From Actinobacteria bacterium RBG_16_68_21 (GTDB lineage: Bacteria; Actinomycetota; Acidimicrobiia; Spongiisociales; UBA11373): a stretch of DNA of 33,444 nt. The stretch lies in NCBI GenBank assembly GCA_001767695.1, contig MELR01000031.1:47718-81161 (forward strand), in the 5' to 3' direction. Below the pieces are notes generated by a model. That model did not search any database. It worked only from the letters and a program-made list of their open reading frames with translations, and was not told the origin of the DNA. The position numbers and the translations under genes were made by a program. Positions within the stretch are counted from its first letter, which is position 1, and every line of letters begins with the position of its first letter. Positions 32,518 through 33,444 of the stretch are shown here, in pieces.

Positions 32518-33444
32518 GTGGAGGCCGTTGCTCGTCTCCGATGTCTCATCTGTGGACGGGCCTACCGGCCCGATGAGATCGCCTATGTGTGTCCCGATCA
32601 CGGCCGGGAGGGAGTGGTCGACGTCGAGTACGACTACGCGGCGATCGGCGCGGCGTGGTCACCGGACACGCTGCCCGCGGTCGCCGGGATGTGGCGGTAT
32701 CGCCCGCTCCTCCCCGTCGGCGAGAGATCGAGCGAACCGCCGATCCTCGTCGGGGGGACCCCGCTGATCGATGCTCCCCGGCTCGCCGCCGCCGCCGGCC
32801 TCGCCCGGGTATGGGTGAAGGACGAGGGCCGCCAGCCGACGGCCTCGCTCAAGGATCGCGCCTCGGCGATGGCGGTGGTCAAGGCCGCCGAACGGGGGAT
32901 CGGCACGATCACCACCGCCTCCACCGGCAACGCCGCCGCCGCCCTCGCCGGGATGTGCGCCGCCGCCGGGGTACGGGCGGTGATCTTCGTGCCGGAGAGC
33001 GCCCCCCAGGCGAAGATCACCCAGCTGCTCGTCTTCGGCGCCTCGGTGGTGCTCGTTGCCGGCAGCTACGACCAGGCGGTGCAACTGTCGATGGAGGCCG
33101 CCGACCGGCGCGGCTGGTACAACCGCAACACCGGTTTCAACCCCTACATGACCGAGGGGAAGAAGACCGTCGTATACGAGATCTGCGAGCAACTGGGCTG
33201 GCACGTCCCCGACGCCATCGCCGTCGGGGTGGGCGACGGCTGCATCATCGGGGGCGTCCACAAGGGTTTGCGGGACCTGCTGGCTCTGGGCTGGATCGAT
33301 CGGATGCCGCGCCTCATCGGTGTTCAGGCAGAGGGAGCGCAGTTTCTCGCCGAGGCCTGGCGTAACGGCGAGGATCCGTTCACCAAGCCGCCCGCCCCGG
33401 CCGACACGGTGGCGGACAGCATTTCGGCGGGCATGCCCCGGGAC
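32518..33444 (+). CDS. Threonine-synthase-like PLP-dependent lyase, 3' partial
   Basis: Fold-type II PLP enzyme; 309 codons are visible before the window ends. The N-terminus has a zinc-ribbon-like CLIC...CPDH (9-12 and 25-28), followed by VGGTPLIDAPRLA, then the PLP lysine Lys112 in ASLKDRASAMA and the phosphate-cradle STGNAAAALAGM. These are threonine synthase features; the FKALG-type motif of diaminopropionate ammonia-lyase (YgeX) is absent. In this position it may still perform a beta-elimination or replacement on an amino acid made by the carbamoyltransferases, comparable with YgeX in the E. coli region. The GTG at 32518 has AAGGGGG (32507-32513) and lies 9 bases after the ygeW-like stop. 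True threonine synthase for amino acid synthesis is the main alternative. Confidence 0.86.
   Translation, partial: MEAVARLRCLICGRAYRPDEIAYVCPDHGREGVVDVEYDYAAIGAAWSPDTLPAVAGMWRYRPLLPVGERSSEPPILVGGTPLIDAPRLAAAAGLARVWVKDEGRQPTASLKDRASAMAVVKAAERGIGTITTASTGNAAAALAGMCAAAGVRAVIFVPESAPQAKITQLLVFGASVVLVAGSYDQAVQLSMEAADRRGWYNRNTGFNPYMTEGKKTVVYEICEQLGWHVPDAIAVGVGDGCIIGGVHKGLRDLLALGWIDRMPRLIGVQAEGAQFLAEAWRNGEDPFTKPPAPADTVADSISAGMPRD

Overview
The window is GC-rich, densely coded bacterial chromosome. Several traits point to Actinomycetota, probably class Acidimicrobiia (inference): leaderless genes behind TANNNT -10 boxes, F420/LLM-type and MenA-like enzymes, secreted proteins with Thr-rich (TTTTT) linkers, several L,D-transpeptidases and a divergent cell-wall-binding repeat protein. 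No rRNA, tRNA, CRISPR array, insertion sequence or phage gene was seen. There are no gene-free stretches over 300 bases. The longest are 22943-23206 (only a possible dppC promoter and a short GC-rich repeat), 26317-26524 (short degenerate repeats and a promoter) and 9404-9590.

Layout. Positions 2-670 hold an L,D-transpeptidase cut by the left edge. Positions 702-3529 (minus) form an Rrf2/NsrR-like regulator, copper nitrite reductase (nirK, with a fused C-terminal cupredoxin) and a UbiA/MenA-like prenyltransferase, led by a perfect palindrome that looks like the regulator's operator. Positions 3583-5985 hold a secreted purple-acid-phosphatase-like lipoprotein, a small Rieske protein and an EamA transporter. 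Positions 6008-9403 (minus) are an envelope cluster of two more L,D-transpeptidases and a cell-wall-binding lipoprotein whose start appears to be CTG. Next come a DEAD-box helicase, two unknown membrane-anchored proteins in an overlapping pair, a divergent peptidoglycan-binding lipoprotein and an LLM-family oxidoreductase.

Positions 15319-22942 (minus) are a complete Dpp/Opp peptide importer (dppC, dppA, dppB, dppD, dppF) followed by an M20 dipeptidase, so peptide uptake and cleavage sit together. A strong hairpin follows dppA. Positions 23207-26791 hold a UPF0173 hydrolase, a DAO-family FAD oxidoreductase, a fused chorismate mutase/prephenate dehydrogenase (tyrA) and a small membrane protein.

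The most interesting part is 26827 to the right edge. A three-subunit molybdenum hydroxylase of the xanthine dehydrogenase family (minus) is divergent from a plus-strand set: an aspartate-carbamoyltransferase-like protein that has lost key aspartate-site residues, a YgeW-like carbamoyltransferase and a threonine-synthase-like PLP enzyme. This resembles in content the E. coli xdh-ygeW-ygeX purine/ureide breakdown region and may be an actinobacterial version of a ureide-degrading, carbamoyl-phosphate-yielding pathway.
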